DNA from: Filosporella fistucella
Taxonomy: Eukaryota; Ascomycota; Leotiomycetes; Helotiales
Length of the DNA: 64,000 nt
Direction: 5' to 3'
NCBI GenBank assembly: GCA_030077755.1
Contig: JAQJZZ010000014.1
Span: 2,728,001-2,792,000, forward strand
The translations under genes and the position numbers were made by a program. Position 1 is the first letter of the stretch; every line of letters starts with the position of its first letter. This document shows positions 45,856 through 56,555 of the stretch, piece by piece. The notes under the pieces were generated by a model, which was not told the DNA's origin, ran no database searches, and saw only the letters and a list, made by a program, of their open reading frames with translations.

Positions 45856-47390
45856 CTAAGCAATCTTCCCATCCGGCAGACCTATCCATACAAATCCAGC
45901 AGCTACCAGTCCAATGAATACCGTAGTCAAGATCGCAGCACCGGCTTTATCACCTGCTGTAGCTGGACCCTTCTCAACTGGATTACTAGCTCCTGGATCG
46001 GATGTTCCAGCTCCGGGATCACTCTTACTATCACCTCCCGTTGCGCTCGATAATGGAGCTCTGGATTTTCCGATCAAGAGACTCTGCACTGTTTCTAGAG
46101 CAGCCATTTGTTGACCTACTCCACTTGTACCGTCCCATTTGCCACTTGACCATTGCAGACCGCACATTCTACCGTTTGGATGATCGGCTGGTGAACCGAC
46201 ACATGTTTTTGCGGCTGCTTGCGCGGAGGTTTTGAGAACTGCAATGACGCGGTCGTAGATGAATGGTGCTACTTTTGTGGCTGCTGCCATCCAGCGTGTG
46301 AGGTATGCTTTGTAGGACAGCATGTCGATGGTGCAATGAATGAGTGCCTTTTCGCATGCTACTTCGTAGGCAATTCCATCTGGGAAGAAGACGGCGATGG
46401 TTTGGGTTAGAAGTTTGTCGAGACGTTCCTCCCAGAGTGCGCTACCATTTGTCTGGAAATGTTAGCGGGGTTGATATGAAAGAATGCAGAATACTTACGA
46501 AATTGTACATGGTGGCGGCACCGAGAATGTAAACACCAGCATTGTATGAGAATTGCTGTCTGTTGACTTCTCCGCAAGTGTGATTTGATGGAATAATCTT
46601 GGCTCCATCAAACACATTATAACTGCTGTCTATGAACCCCACACTAGTGCTCCAGTTCCAGGATGTCTCTGCCACTTGGGCGTATGTAGCATTTCCGGTG
46701 TATGCTGCAAGCCGAGCAGCGATATTAAAAAAGCAGCCGTTTGCGATAGAATTCTTGTAATCATAACCCCTCAACCATTCGTATGCCTGCCAACGAAGTC
46801 CTCCACCACAGTCTTCATTATCAATTTTCCCGTACTGAATGTTGAAAACTGCTTGTACGAGTGAGAGCCACGATGGCTGATTTGATGCTGGATTAGGAAA
46901 TCCCAATTCTGCTGCTGTCATGGCAGACATAGCCCAGAAAGCTTGATCATCATTTCCCATACCATTTGTTTGATTTTGGGGTAGATAATCTTTCTTGACA
47001 CCGACTTGAAACTGCATTCCATCCATCACAACACCGTTATATGTGCTGTCGCCAGTGTAATACCAATAGTCTATCAAACTTCCAAACATAGCACCGCATT
47101 CCCACCAAAAGTATCCTGCATTTGTGACTGATGGATCTGGTGGAGGTCCTGGCAAATTTCCTGGAATGCCACCAGAAAGGTTGCCTTTGTAATAGGTCAT
47201 CATATCATAAGCCAGCGTACCTGCTGCAGCCTTGATAGAACCTACATGTCGGGTTATTATATGCCCATACATCAGATCTGAATTGTATACCTTCTGAATT
47301 TATGTCGAGGTCAATCCCCGCTGCCATCTCCCCGCATGTGGAGACCACTAGGGCCATAGCCCATACTGCGACATTCGAGGGCCACTTCAT
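45856..47390 (-). CDS. GH76 glycoside hydrolase, DFG5/DCW1-like (endo-1,6-alpha-mannanase family), GPI-anchored
   Basis: Three exons: 47390-47291, 47241-46499 and 46452-45856, with introns of 49 and 46 bp; 479 residues. Signal peptide [25 protein letters not shown]. The GH76 alpha/alpha-barrel is shown by [20 protein letters not shown], the catalytic Asp pair in [21 protein letters not shown], the glycan-contacting [20 protein letters not shown] region and [14 protein letters not shown] Ser/Gly/Pro linker and a C-terminal hydrophobic tail ([21 protein letters not shown]) indicate a GPI-attachment signal. Family role: Dfg5/Dcw1 cross-link GPI proteins to the wall glucan or process GPI-linked mannan. 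It is divergent from the Flc gene, also linked to wall maintenance. Confidence 0.93.
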
Positions 47391-48808
47391 GATTGCTACC
47401 TACACATGACCAGGCGGAAAATTCGATAGAGAGAGACAGGCGACTGAGCGCAATTGATTTGGAAGCCAAGTTATCGTGATTTTCGTTGTTATTGTTGTTG
47501 ATGATGTCGTTGATGAGGAGGCGGGTGGTGGAGGTTGACGGAAGGTTGTAAACGAGGGTGGTGATGTCGTCGCGAGAACAGAGAACAAGCTTATGGGCAT
47601 CCACGTTAAAATTCTTGTACGAGCTTGATCGCTTGACACGAATGCTTATTAAGGGAAACAAACGGGTGAGTTGGGCCTCAGTAGGTATATTCTAGGTAGT
47701 GCTTACCGTGTTTGAACAAGTTCCTTGACAGCCAAGACAACTGGACTGAGTAAGAGCGCAGAGATTTGGCGATACGAGAATTCCAATTGAGGTGGTGGGT
47801 GTTGGTGGTGGCCTGCTGGGATGAGTGCGAGGAATACGGAGTCGGAGAGTGGGCCAGGATGAACAGCATGCCACCTTGAATGGATTTGGTAATAATTGAA
47901 CAAATAAATGGTAGAATCACCGATTTGATCTTGCGCCCTGAAAACCATCACGAGGGGCGCAGCATTTTGATCCTATTACGGACTGCCGTCGAGGCGTTAC
48001 CATGCCATCTCATTACATTGCATCAGCCAACATACGACCGATAATCTCGGTCAGGTACAGCACGGAGTTTACGGGTACGGGGTGTTTTTGGCAACATGCA
48101 ATTATTACCCTTCATCAGAATAAACCTGAAGACGTTAAAAACTTTAAAGATATTCCAGAACAGGCGGACCTGGCAATCGTCATTTAACTCTATCTCAAAT
48201 TACCCACGTCTTTGCCATCAACCCACAATAATATTTACCAAACGTACCCACCACGCTTCTTCTCCAGACTTCTCTCCGGGATCACCGCGCAAGGAACAGC
48301 CGGACAACGGGCTTTGTTCACATTGGTAATTTTTAGAGTGTGTTAAGTGCACTCCGGTCAACTTTGGTGTGGAATTCAGGGTGATCTGGGGTTATTTTTG
48401 GGGCAGTGCAAAAGAACCTTGCCGCCAGCGAAAAGCCAGCTGCCAGCCTCCGACACCCACCTCGACCACCTCCCTCCCACTGCATACGAGTACTACGTAC
48501 AGCCAGCAGCCAGCGACCCAGCCCAGCACATCAATCAGCACAGGTAGAAACTGGGAACCTTGCATCCTCCACCAAAAACCCACCCACCACCACCTCCGAC
48601 TACTTTTCCCCCATCTCACCACCTGTTGGCCACCGAACATCTCCTCCCCCTTCCGATCTGACTCTCTGCATGTACGTCAAAATAAACATGCTGGCGTAAA
48701 ACTGGATCTCCTCCTTGTTACCAACTTCATCCTCGACATACCAACATCTCGACCTTCGACCTCGATCGATCTATCTGTGTACAATAATCTCCAGAGTCAT
48801 CACTCGCT
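47391..48808. promoter_or_regulatory. Intergenic/promoter region between GH76 and Flc genes
   Basis: 1.4 kb between divergent start codons. It contains trinucleotide-like TTG/GAT repeats (about 47485-47520) and pyrimidine-rich tracts near the Flc start. The ORFs here overlap on both strands without motif. It likely holds 5' UTRs and regulatory DNA of both genes. Confidence 0.45.
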
Positions 48809-50938
48809 ATGCGTCTCTGGACCTCTTCTTCGTCGCGGACAGCGATATGTCTCACACTCTCTCTCCTCTCCTCCATCACCTCGGCGAAGCGCATCTTCGA
48901 ATCAACATCACTAGAGCTTTGTCAGGAAGATTCAAGTCTAACTGTCAGCCTTTTCGATATTAGATTCACACCAGAAGATAGAACTTTAACTCTCGACATA
49001 TTAGGAGATTCAACAACGTCTGGAAATGTCACTTTCCAAGTCACTGCAGCGGCTTACGGTTACCAATTTCTCAATCGAACCTTGAATCCATGCGAGTTGG
49101 ACGTTCCCAGCTTTTGCCCGCTCAGCGAATTCGAGATATCCTTTAACACCACCTTTTTCAATGTATCTACTTCCATCGCAGGCAGTATTCCTAGCGTCGC
49201 ATATGGAATTCCAGATTTGGATGCTGTCGTTACAGTACGAATGTACAAGAAAGAATCCCCGAAAAGTTTAGCTTGTGTACGATCACGACTCAGGAATGGG
49301 AAGACGGTTGATCAGAATGGAGTCAAGTGGGCCACAGCTATAATCGTGATATTTGGTCTCATCGGATCAGGTATCGCGGCGGGATTAGGACATGATAATA
49401 CTGGGTCGCATATTGCACTTTATGCGCAATCACTGTTCCACTACTTTCAGTCGATTGCCATGATATGTCTTTGCGCCGTTCCATTACCACCGATTGTTCA
49501 GTCATGGACTCAAAATTTTGTATGGTCGGTGGGAATTATCAAGGTTCATTTTCTCCAGAAATTAGCAACGTGGTACCAAGTTGCAACCGGAGGCAAGCCC
49601 ACCACGATTATTGCAACGTTGAACACAAAATCTGTGCAGGTACTCAAACGAAGCATTAAAAGAGGCATGAATCTAATGCGACGAGACACTGCGCCTGCTG
49701 GCCAATATGTTGTTCGTGGTATCAGACGAGCTGCATTTAGAGCGGGGATGGAATACACGAACGTTTTCCTCACCGGCATCATATTTTTCACCATTTTTGT
49801 GATGTTCACCCTAATTGGTGTATATCTTTTCAAAATTGGTGTCGGAGTTGCAATCCGTGCTGGCTGGATGAAAGAAAATCGATTCCAGACATTCCGACAA
49901 TACTGGCGATTAACAGTCAAAGGCATACTCCTCCGAATCCTCTTTATGGGATACCCAGCACTTATGATTTTATGCTTCTGGGAATTCACAGAGCGTGATT
50001 CAGCAGCTGAGGTAATCTTGGCTATTATCTTCTTGGTAGGAGTACCAGCTTCTCTTGGACTGGCGATTTGGCATATATTGAAAATTGCAAGAAGTTCCAA
50101 TGAGAACTACAAGACTCCAGCGTACACACTGTACTCGAATGCCACGGCTTTGAACAAATACGGACCACTCTACACCCCATTCAGAGCGACCGCCGTCACG
50201 TTCTTGGTACCAATCATGGTGTACATTTTGGTGAAAGCTGCATTTATTGGTTTCGGTCAAGGAAGTGGAACCTTCCAAGCTGTTGCTCTTGTTGTAATCG
50301 AAGCCGTTGCCCTCATTGGAGCATCGACTATTCGCCCATGGATGGATAAAGCCGCAAATGGTATCAATATCGCTATTTGCGCCGTCAACTTCTTCAACGC
50401 CGTTCTCTTACTTATCTACACCGATATCTTCAATGGCCCTGGTCTTCTCATTGGAGCTACCGGAGTCATCTTCTTTGTCGTCAACGCTCTTTTCGCACTC
50501 GCCCTTCTAATCATCGTGCTGGTCGCTGCTACACTTTCTTTCCTCCGCAAAAATCCTGAAACAAGATATCAGCCGATTACAGATAATCGTGCTTCATTCA
50601 TCAACTCCCAGACTATGCTCACCACCGAGCTCGATACCTTGGGCATGATTGCCCGTGGTGAGTCTAAGGGACCATACAGAGATAGTCTTGTACCACCACC
50701 ACTCTCAAAACCCCACCTACTTCACCACGACCGCGGTCTCAGCACCGATTACGCATCAGATACCTCCTACCACGGGGCGCCCACCCAACCATCACCAATT
50801 TCGACACCAACCCGCTCGAAATTCAGCCCAGGTCTAGAAAGTCACGAAGATGCATATCGACCCAGATTACCATACAATGGCTCGAGATCACACTCGCCGA
50901 TCTCAATGGTCAGTTCGGAGAGAGAGAAACGCATGTAA
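48809..50938 (+). CDS. Flc/TRP-like membrane protein (Flc2-type; ML-like plus TRP domain)
   Basis: A single-exon gene of 709 codons. The N-terminus MRLWTSSSSRTAICLTLSLLSSITSAKR is a signal peptide. Residues of about 30-165 form the lumenal TRP_N/ML-like domain with paired Cys (CQEDSS, NPCELDVPSFCPL). Nine or so membrane helices follow (for example WATAIIVIFGLIGSGIAAGLG, GIIFFTIFVMFTLIGVYLF, LMILCFWEF, VALIGASTIRPW). The C-terminal cytosolic tail of about 110 residues is Ser/Pro-rich (SPISTPTRSKFSPG). Family members (yeast Flc1-3, fission yeast Pkd2) act in ER/plasma-membrane calcium and haem/FAD handling and are needed for wall integrity. Length and architecture match. Confidence 0.93.
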   Translation: MRLWTSSSSRTAICLTLSLLSSITSAKRIFESTSLELCQEDSSLTVSLFDIRFTPEDRTLTLDILGDSTTSGNVTFQVTAAAYGYQFLNRTLNPCELDVPSFCPLSEFEISFNTTFFNVSTSIAGSIPSVAYGIPDLDAVVTVRMYKKESPKSLACVRSRLRNGKTVDQNGVKWATAIIVIFGLIGSGIAAGLGHDNTGSHIALYAQSLFHYFQSIAMICLCAVPLPPIVQSWTQNFVWSVGIIKVHFLQKLATWYQVATGGKPTTIIATLNTKSVQVLKRSIKRGMNLMRRDTAPAGQYVVRGIRRAAFRAGMEYTNVFLTGIIFFTIFVMFTLIGVYLFKIGVGVAIRAGWMKENRFQTFRQYWRLTVKGILLRILFMGYPALMILCFWEFTERDSAAEVILAIIFLVGVPASLGLAIWHILKIARSSNENYKTPAYTLYSNATALNKYGPLYTPFRATAVTFLVPIMVYILVKAAFIGFGQGSGTFQAVALVVIEAVALIGASTIRPWMDKAANGINIAICAVNFFNAVLLLIYTDIFNGPGLLIGATGVIFFVVNALFALALLIIVLVAATLSFLRKNPETRYQPITDNRASFINSQTMLTTELDTLGMIARGESKGPYRDSLVPPPLSKPHLLHHDRGLSTDYASDTSYHGAPTQPSPISTPTRSKFSPGLESHEDAYRPRLPYNGSRSHSPISMVSSEREKRM

Positions 50939-51847
50939 ATGGATTCTGCATAGGCGTTTTTGGGGTTTAGGGCTTTGGCGTGGGGGTTTTGAGTTTTGAG
51001 CCATTTTCGTTTGTGATATATCATGAGAGTTCTGTAAATAGGATGGGGCTTAGGGGCATAGCATTGAAATAATAAGATTTATTAGTTAAGCATATTTGCA
51101 AAGTTGTGCAATTTTGAAGAGCTTTTGTGATGAGTATGTTTGAGACCAGACTACGGGTTTCATGGGGCCCTTTCGAATTAAAACAGTTGCTGTAAGTGTG
51201 TTGTTGAGAATCTACATGCTCAGGTTGGATATCTGAGAGTGCTTCTCTGGTATAAGGAGTAGGAGAAGATGGGACAAGAACTCCTCGAGCCTGAGGCCAT
51301 TCAGTCAGTACTCATCATTTCGTCAACAGATATACAAGCACTTTATAGCTTGCAACGACCGACCTCCCGCGTCACCTAATGACGCTCCGCTGGCCCTCCG
51401 GGGCCACTGCCATGGACGCCGAGAAGGATAAGTGGTGGGTATCTGAGGGACTTCCTTAGGGAAATATATACTCTCAATGACTCGGAATTTCTACTTGAAT
51501 ATATCCTTAATGGATATTTAATTCCAGTATCTAGCTTTTCGGCCTCCACAGCAATGACCCCGGAGGGCCAGCGGAGCGTCATTGACGTTGTGCACGATGT
51601 TTTCAATTGGATCTGGAAAGCAAACACGTGACTGCGCGGCCGAGTCATCTTTGCCCCACCTCCCAGCCACAATCAACGCGCCCCAGCCTCCAGGCTTTCT
51701 CCTGCAACCACGTCCTGTTGAATCACTGGCCATGATGCGTTCACTTTCACCTTCACTGCCACGCTAGAAGCGTATCATGAATGTACAGTCCCAGTATATG
51801 TGCTACTCCTCAGGTTGGTGAACTCTCATTATCAATTAATCTCGGCC
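50939..51847. other. Intergenic with inverted-repeat element
   Basis: 909 bp between the Flc and T5orf172 genes. Apart from the 206-bp element at 51378-51583, nothing is recognised. Minus-strand ORFs at 51376-51733 overlap the element and are not credible genes. Confidence 0.5.
51378..51583. mobile_element. 206-bp MITE-like element with 48-bp terminal inverted repeats
   Basis: The left arm 51378-51425 and right arm 51536-51583 are inverted copies. The outer 26 bp (AATGACGCTCCGCTGG, then CCCTCCGGGG) are identical. The inner 22 bp differ at six sites, five of them C/T or A/G transitions. The core of about 110 bp is AT-richer and has no ORF. No clear target-site duplication flanks it. A related single arm is at 10571-10617, so the element belongs to a dispersed family. 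Structurally a non-autonomous DNA transposon is the simplest reading. Confidence 0.75.
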
Positions 51848-53077
51848 ATGCCTTTCATACCCAATACCCCCGAGTCCCTCATCCAACGTTCAGACTCTAA
51901 GAACCCCTCTTCGACTTGCTGTGGTGTTACCTCGAATGGCAGACCGTGTAGGAGACCACTTTCCAAATCACCTCAACCGTCTCCTAGTTCGAGTCCTCCG
52001 AGAGGCACAAGTCCCAATGGAGATGCGTATTGTTGGCAGCATAAGGAACAGGGAGAGTTAAGGTCGAGTCCGTCTCCTCAGAGAGTGCAACCTGGAACGA
52101 TTCAAGAGAGAACCAGTGTAGATACACTTTATGACCGGCTTGGACTTTTGGAAATAGAGGGACAGAAGAAACAGAAAAAGCCTAGACGGAAACCAGCCCC
52201 TGAACTGGAATCAGAGAAACCAAGTCGACTTGAACATAGCGAACCTCGACCGGAACGACGAAGACCAAGACCGCAGCAGAGGAGTAATTTGGGGTTGTTC
52301 TGCTGTATAGGTGTATCAGATGAGCAGAAACGTCCACCAAGACCTGTTCATAACAGCAATCATGGCCGACGACCCACAGCTTCTATACCGACATCCCACA
52401 AACCTCCTAGCACAGAGAAATTGTTCACTCGCCCACCAATTTCTCACAACCCCTCCTCTCAAACCAGCGAGCTTCTCTCCTTGATTCCTTCAACCGCCGA
52501 CCCACAAACTACCTCTCTTCTCCTCGTGGAACTAATAAAACCTATCTCTCCCCTTGACAAAGAAGGCTACATCTACATGTTCTGGCTAACACCCTCTTCC
52601 GACCCCTCCGACCTCTCCTCCACAGCATCTAATCTCCTCTCTCCTCCCTCCCGTCCTCTCCCCGGCCACCGCCGCACCTCAGACGTTCTATCCACAATAG
52701 CGTCCCAAACCCCAGCTACAGGCGCCAAGAAAATGCTCTTAAAAATCGGGAGAGCAGATAATGTACAGAGGAGATTAAGCCAATGGACTCATCAATGTGG
52801 ATACAAACTTGATTTAATACGGTTTTATCCATATCATCCTACTTCATCTCCAAGTGGGAATTTGCCTGCTACACCTAGGAAGGTACCGACTGTTAATAAG
52901 GTAGAGAGACTTATACATTTGGAATTGGGTGGGAAGAGGGTTCAGGGGGAGAAGTGTAAGGCGTGTGGGACGGGACATAGAGAGTGGTTTGAGGTGGAGG
53001 CTAGTAGGGAGGGGGTGAGGGAGGTGGATGGGGTTATTAGGAGGTGGGTTGAGTGGGCTGAGAGAGTGGGTAGGTAG
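51848..53077 (+). CDS. T5orf172 (DUF1766, GIY-YIG-like) domain protein, Mug113-related
   Basis: A single exon of 409 codons from the ATG giving MPFIPNTPESLIQRS; the frame is open further upstream to 51800 but without a better start. The N-terminal half is disordered, Ser/Pro/Arg-rich, with Cys and His residues (CCGVTSNGRPCRRPL, YCWQH) that may form a small zinc site. The C-terminal T5orf172 domain (about residues 230-400) has the GIY-YIG-like features: EGYIYMFWL, KIGRADNVQRRLSQWTHQCG, VERLIHLEL and HREWFEVE. This nuclease-like fold is common in fungi as uncharacterised proteins; fission yeast Mug113 is upregulated in meiosis. Activity is unproven. A downstream G-rich coding segment gives strong codon bias near the end. 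Confidence 0.85.
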   Translation: MPFIPNTPESLIQRSDSKNPSSTCCGVTSNGRPCRRPLSKSPQPSPSSSPPRGTSPNGDAYCWQHKEQGELRSSPSPQRVQPGTIQERTSVDTLYDRLGLLEIEGQKKQKKPRRKPAPELESEKPSRLEHSEPRPERRRPRPQQRSNLGLFCCIGVSDEQKRPPRPVHNSNHGRRPTASIPTSHKPPSTEKLFTRPPISHNPSSQTSELLSLIPSTADPQTTSLLLVELIKPISPLDKEGYIYMFWLTPSSDPSDLSSTASNLLSPPSRPLPGHRRTSDVLSTIASQTPATGAKKMLLKIGRADNVQRRLSQWTHQCGYKLDLIRFYPYHPTSSPSGNLPATPRKVPTVNKVERLIHLELGGKRVQGEKCKACGTGHREWFEVEASREGVREVDGVIRRWVEWAERVGR

Positions 53078-53809
53078 ATGCGCTGAGATGGTCTGAGATG
53101 GTATATAATTGCATAGCGTGGCATAGCGATGGAGTTTAATGATAATGAATCGATGGCTTAATCCCTTTTATCGTATGTCGTCTACCTAGCTTTTGAGAAC
53201 AGTGCCCGTACATGTCTTCACTGCTTTAGCCTTCTGAATTTAGAAGATTAGCAAGTGCTAATTCTTTCATCAAACAATCTATTAGAATTTTCAAGTTGAA
53301 TAGAAGGGTATTACTTGACCTTTCAAACATAATGGTTCTCTTCCAGATTATTCGAGATTGTTACAACGGCATGATTTCAACTTTTTTCCCCCCCTTCTTC
53401 TAAAAAAGAGAGTTTCGTTTCCAGATTCAGTGTCTAATAGAACAGAACAGTATATCGAGCTTCATACTTGGTAGCCTTTCTTTCATTTAGAGCGGTGCTA
53501 TGTTGAGTAACTAGCTAGGTGTAGTCTGAGCTGTTTGTTATCAGCAAAGGAGTGTGGTTTTGAGTACTGAGATGAGGGGTCTTCTTTGATAGTAGCATGT
53601 TGACAAACATTTGTCAGGGTTATCGCTTTTAAATAATAATTCTACGAGTAGTATCTCGAAACTTCAGGATTCAATTTGCATTATTCGAATATTTTCATGT
53701 CTTCAGGATGTTTGCCTTCTTTCACTATTCTCTCTATATATCTCATATCCTTATATCCCAAATCATCCCAGGAAAAGAGTCACACGGATCGACTGTCAGA
53801 ATATCAGAA
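53078..53809. other. Intergenic, no gene recognised
   Basis: 730 bp; short ORFs only. Includes the presumed promoter of the RGG-repeat gene. Confidence 0.5.
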
Positions 53810-54898
53810 ATGCCACACCATAAATCTCTCCGGCAAACCCTCCAAACCGCCCCTCAAACCTTCATCGCGAATTTTCACCTTCCTCTCCCTACCCTAAATC
53901 TTACCACCCTATCCGAAATATAATTTCCCCTCAAACACTCCCAGTCCACCTCTCAACCCTCCACTCAGCCCCCTGCCACCGAAGCTTACGACACCTATCT
54001 CAATACCTGGAAAAACGCCTGTCTCAAAAGATTCAGATGTCTTCTATGTAAGACAATACACGCTTATCCTTCTTCAGAGACTCTGGAGAGGGTAGATGAG
54101 TTTTGGGATATGGTGTTTGAGAAAAGAGTGGGTGAGGTTAGGGGAGAGATGGTTGAGCAGTGGGAGGAAGAGTATAAGGGCTTGGAGGAGAGGTATTATA
54201 AGGAAGCTAGGGGTACGGCGTGTAAAGTTGATTGGGGAAGTGATCCTATTGAGGAGGAGGAATTGGAGGGAGGGGAACAGGAGGGAGAGGGACAGGGAGA
54301 TAGACAGGAGGGTGGCTGGGATAGAGAGGTAAATGCCCAAGATGCAGGATGGGGAGGTAATGTTGATGGAAATGAGCAAGAGCAAGGATGGGGTGGTGAC
54401 GGTCATGCTACTGCCAACGAGCGCGCTAGCGGGAGAGGATATGGTAGAGGAAGAGGCGGCTCAAGGGGTAGGGGTGAAGGAAACTATCGCGGCTATGATG
54501 GAGGACGAAGACAAGGTAGAGGTAGAGGATCAGGCTCAGAAAGAGGAATGCATGAAAATCGAGGGAATGTCGATGGTAATTATCGCAATCGCGGCAATAA
54601 TCGTGGCTGTGGCAGAGGCAGTGGACAAGGCAGAGGCAGAGGTAATGGAAAAAACAACAACAACAACGAAGGCTACAACGAATACCTCAATAACCCTAAT
54701 TCCAACGCTCCCAGTGTCATGGATTACAATGAAAGATACCAGAATACGGATTCCTGGGTTCAGCACACGGAGTTTCCGAGCGGAGGACAAGATGATTGGG
54801 ATAGGGCAGGGCAGAATGGTGGTTGGGATAATGGGGAGGGACAGAATCAAGGATGGGGTAAAACCGGGGGAGGGGGAGGGGCAGGGAGGAATTGGTAG
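53810..54898 (+). pseudogene. RGG/Gly-rich protein gene with one in-frame TAA near the start
   Basis: From the ATG at 53810 (MPHHKSLRQTLQTAPQTF) the frame reads 37 codons to TAA at 53921-53923. It then continues without further stops to TAG after GRNW at 54898. The part after the stop looks coding at once: TEAYDTYLNTWKNACLKRF, then RCLLCKTIHAYPSSETLERV. There is no GT between 53810 and the stop that could start an intron. If translation uses the next in-frame ATG (54110, MVFEKRVGEV) a 262-residue protein results. The C-terminal half is rich in GRGRG, RGYGRG and GWGG repeats, typical of RNA-binding low-complexity tails. Either a recent nonsense mutation, a sequencing error, read-through, or real initiation at 54110. 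Confidence 0.55.
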
Positions 54899-56555
54899 TG
54901 AGGGTTAATGTTGACGTGGGGAGAGGTTGTAGTTTTTGGGAGCGTAAGACCTCTTGCAACAGACGGAACTGAATGTCATGAGCTATCCACTTCATGAAGA
55001 ATGGTCTCCTTAAACCCTGTATAATATTTCAAAATCTCCTTCCGATCTTTGATGTCATTCTTTCCTCTTCGATCATATTTGTTTCATAATATCCGGTAGT
55101 AACGCATAAATCGCCGGCAATCCGGATTTTGGATCTATTACCTGCAATAAGATGATTATGTGGTAGGATGAGAAGGGTTCATTAAAGAGAGAGATGAGAA
55201 GAGAGGAACGTGGTAATGGAATCAAGTCGTCGGACGTCGATTCTAATGTTTGTGCTGCCTGTGGCAGAATGTTGTTGGTAGATTTGAGGACATATCGTAT
55301 AATCGTCCACTTGGATTAAAGTCCAAACGATTGTTGGGAGAATGACAGTTAGTCGTAGGACAGAAAGCAGCTGGTAGAATCGGCTGACTTGAGTTTTACA
55401 GTCGGACAGGTTCAAGTAATGGACGGAACTCGGTCCTAATCCTTCTGTAGTATATCAGGCGGTCTATTACCAGGACGACGGATTAGTCTTTAGGACTCTT
55501 TCTATGGGGAGTTGTAGAAGCCGTTTAGCACTACAGTTCATGGATCGACCAACCGCTTGTATGCAACGAATGGAAACATGGGGCCACTTTGAGGGGCATT
55601 AGTCTGTGGAGAAATTCCTGCTTAAATATTTCTTCTCTAGTACGGCGCCCTCTTTTCCTGGCTATACTCTCCTCCCGAATCGACTTCGAAATCAACTTCG
55701 AATCAACTTTGCCTTTCAATTTTCCTTCGGCTACGCCCTCTCGATGGAGAATGATTTTCGGAATGGAAATTGTTATGGAGAATTGAGAGTGGACCATAAA
55801 AGGGAGAGCACTCTCCTCTAGGCTCTGATCCTTACAGTCTTACTTGAAATCGAATCGTGGATAGGGATGGTGTTTGAATTTGTTGGTACTGCCGTGCTTG
55901 GTAGTATATTCCTAAGTCTCGGCCCAGACTTTGGTCCTCGATTGTTGGCTTGATTTATTGGTGATGCTATCCTTCTTGTTATTGGGATTTTTGATAGCAG
56001 TAGTAGCACGGAGATTGATATGTATAATGGAGATGTTCATGTAGAATTGAGAGTAATTTACATTATTGAGAGTGGCTTGTAGAACGGCGCGAAGCTAAAA
56101 GTAGTAGAGGAGTGGGTGGAATGAAGTGTGGTTTATGCATTGGCGATTCTCCAGACTAAAATCAAAACGCAATCTTTGTTTCAACATCATCTTCCAGTAA
56201 CGGTATACTAGAACGAATGCCATTGTATGACGAGAGCAGGCACTATGCAAAATTGCTATGTGTATCCAAATGAGTAAAAACAAGCTCAAACTGGCGCAAG
56301 ACGAGCATATTACTTCCAATTTGAGATGTGCTCATCATCTCTCTTGGCTGCCGATGCATGCATTGCCTCGAACATAGAACTCTTGCAGTATGCAATTCTG
56401 AAGAGTCACATCTGTGAAAGTCAGACTCGACTTTACTTCCATCTACTATCTTTCTCCTTTGAATGTTGAGGCAAGAAAGTCTCACTACGCTGTCCAGGGA
56501 ACAATTTCGGCCCGGTCCACTACCTGCCCCTCTTCCTGCCCTACCCACTCTAACT
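54899..56555. other. Intergenic, no gene recognised
   Basis: 1.66 kb between the RGG gene and the ferric reductase. Weak ORFs such as 55797-55531 (minus) have no motif. The last part is the reductase promoter; the frame of the reductase is open upstream to 56463, but the signal peptide points to the later ATG. Confidence 0.5.
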
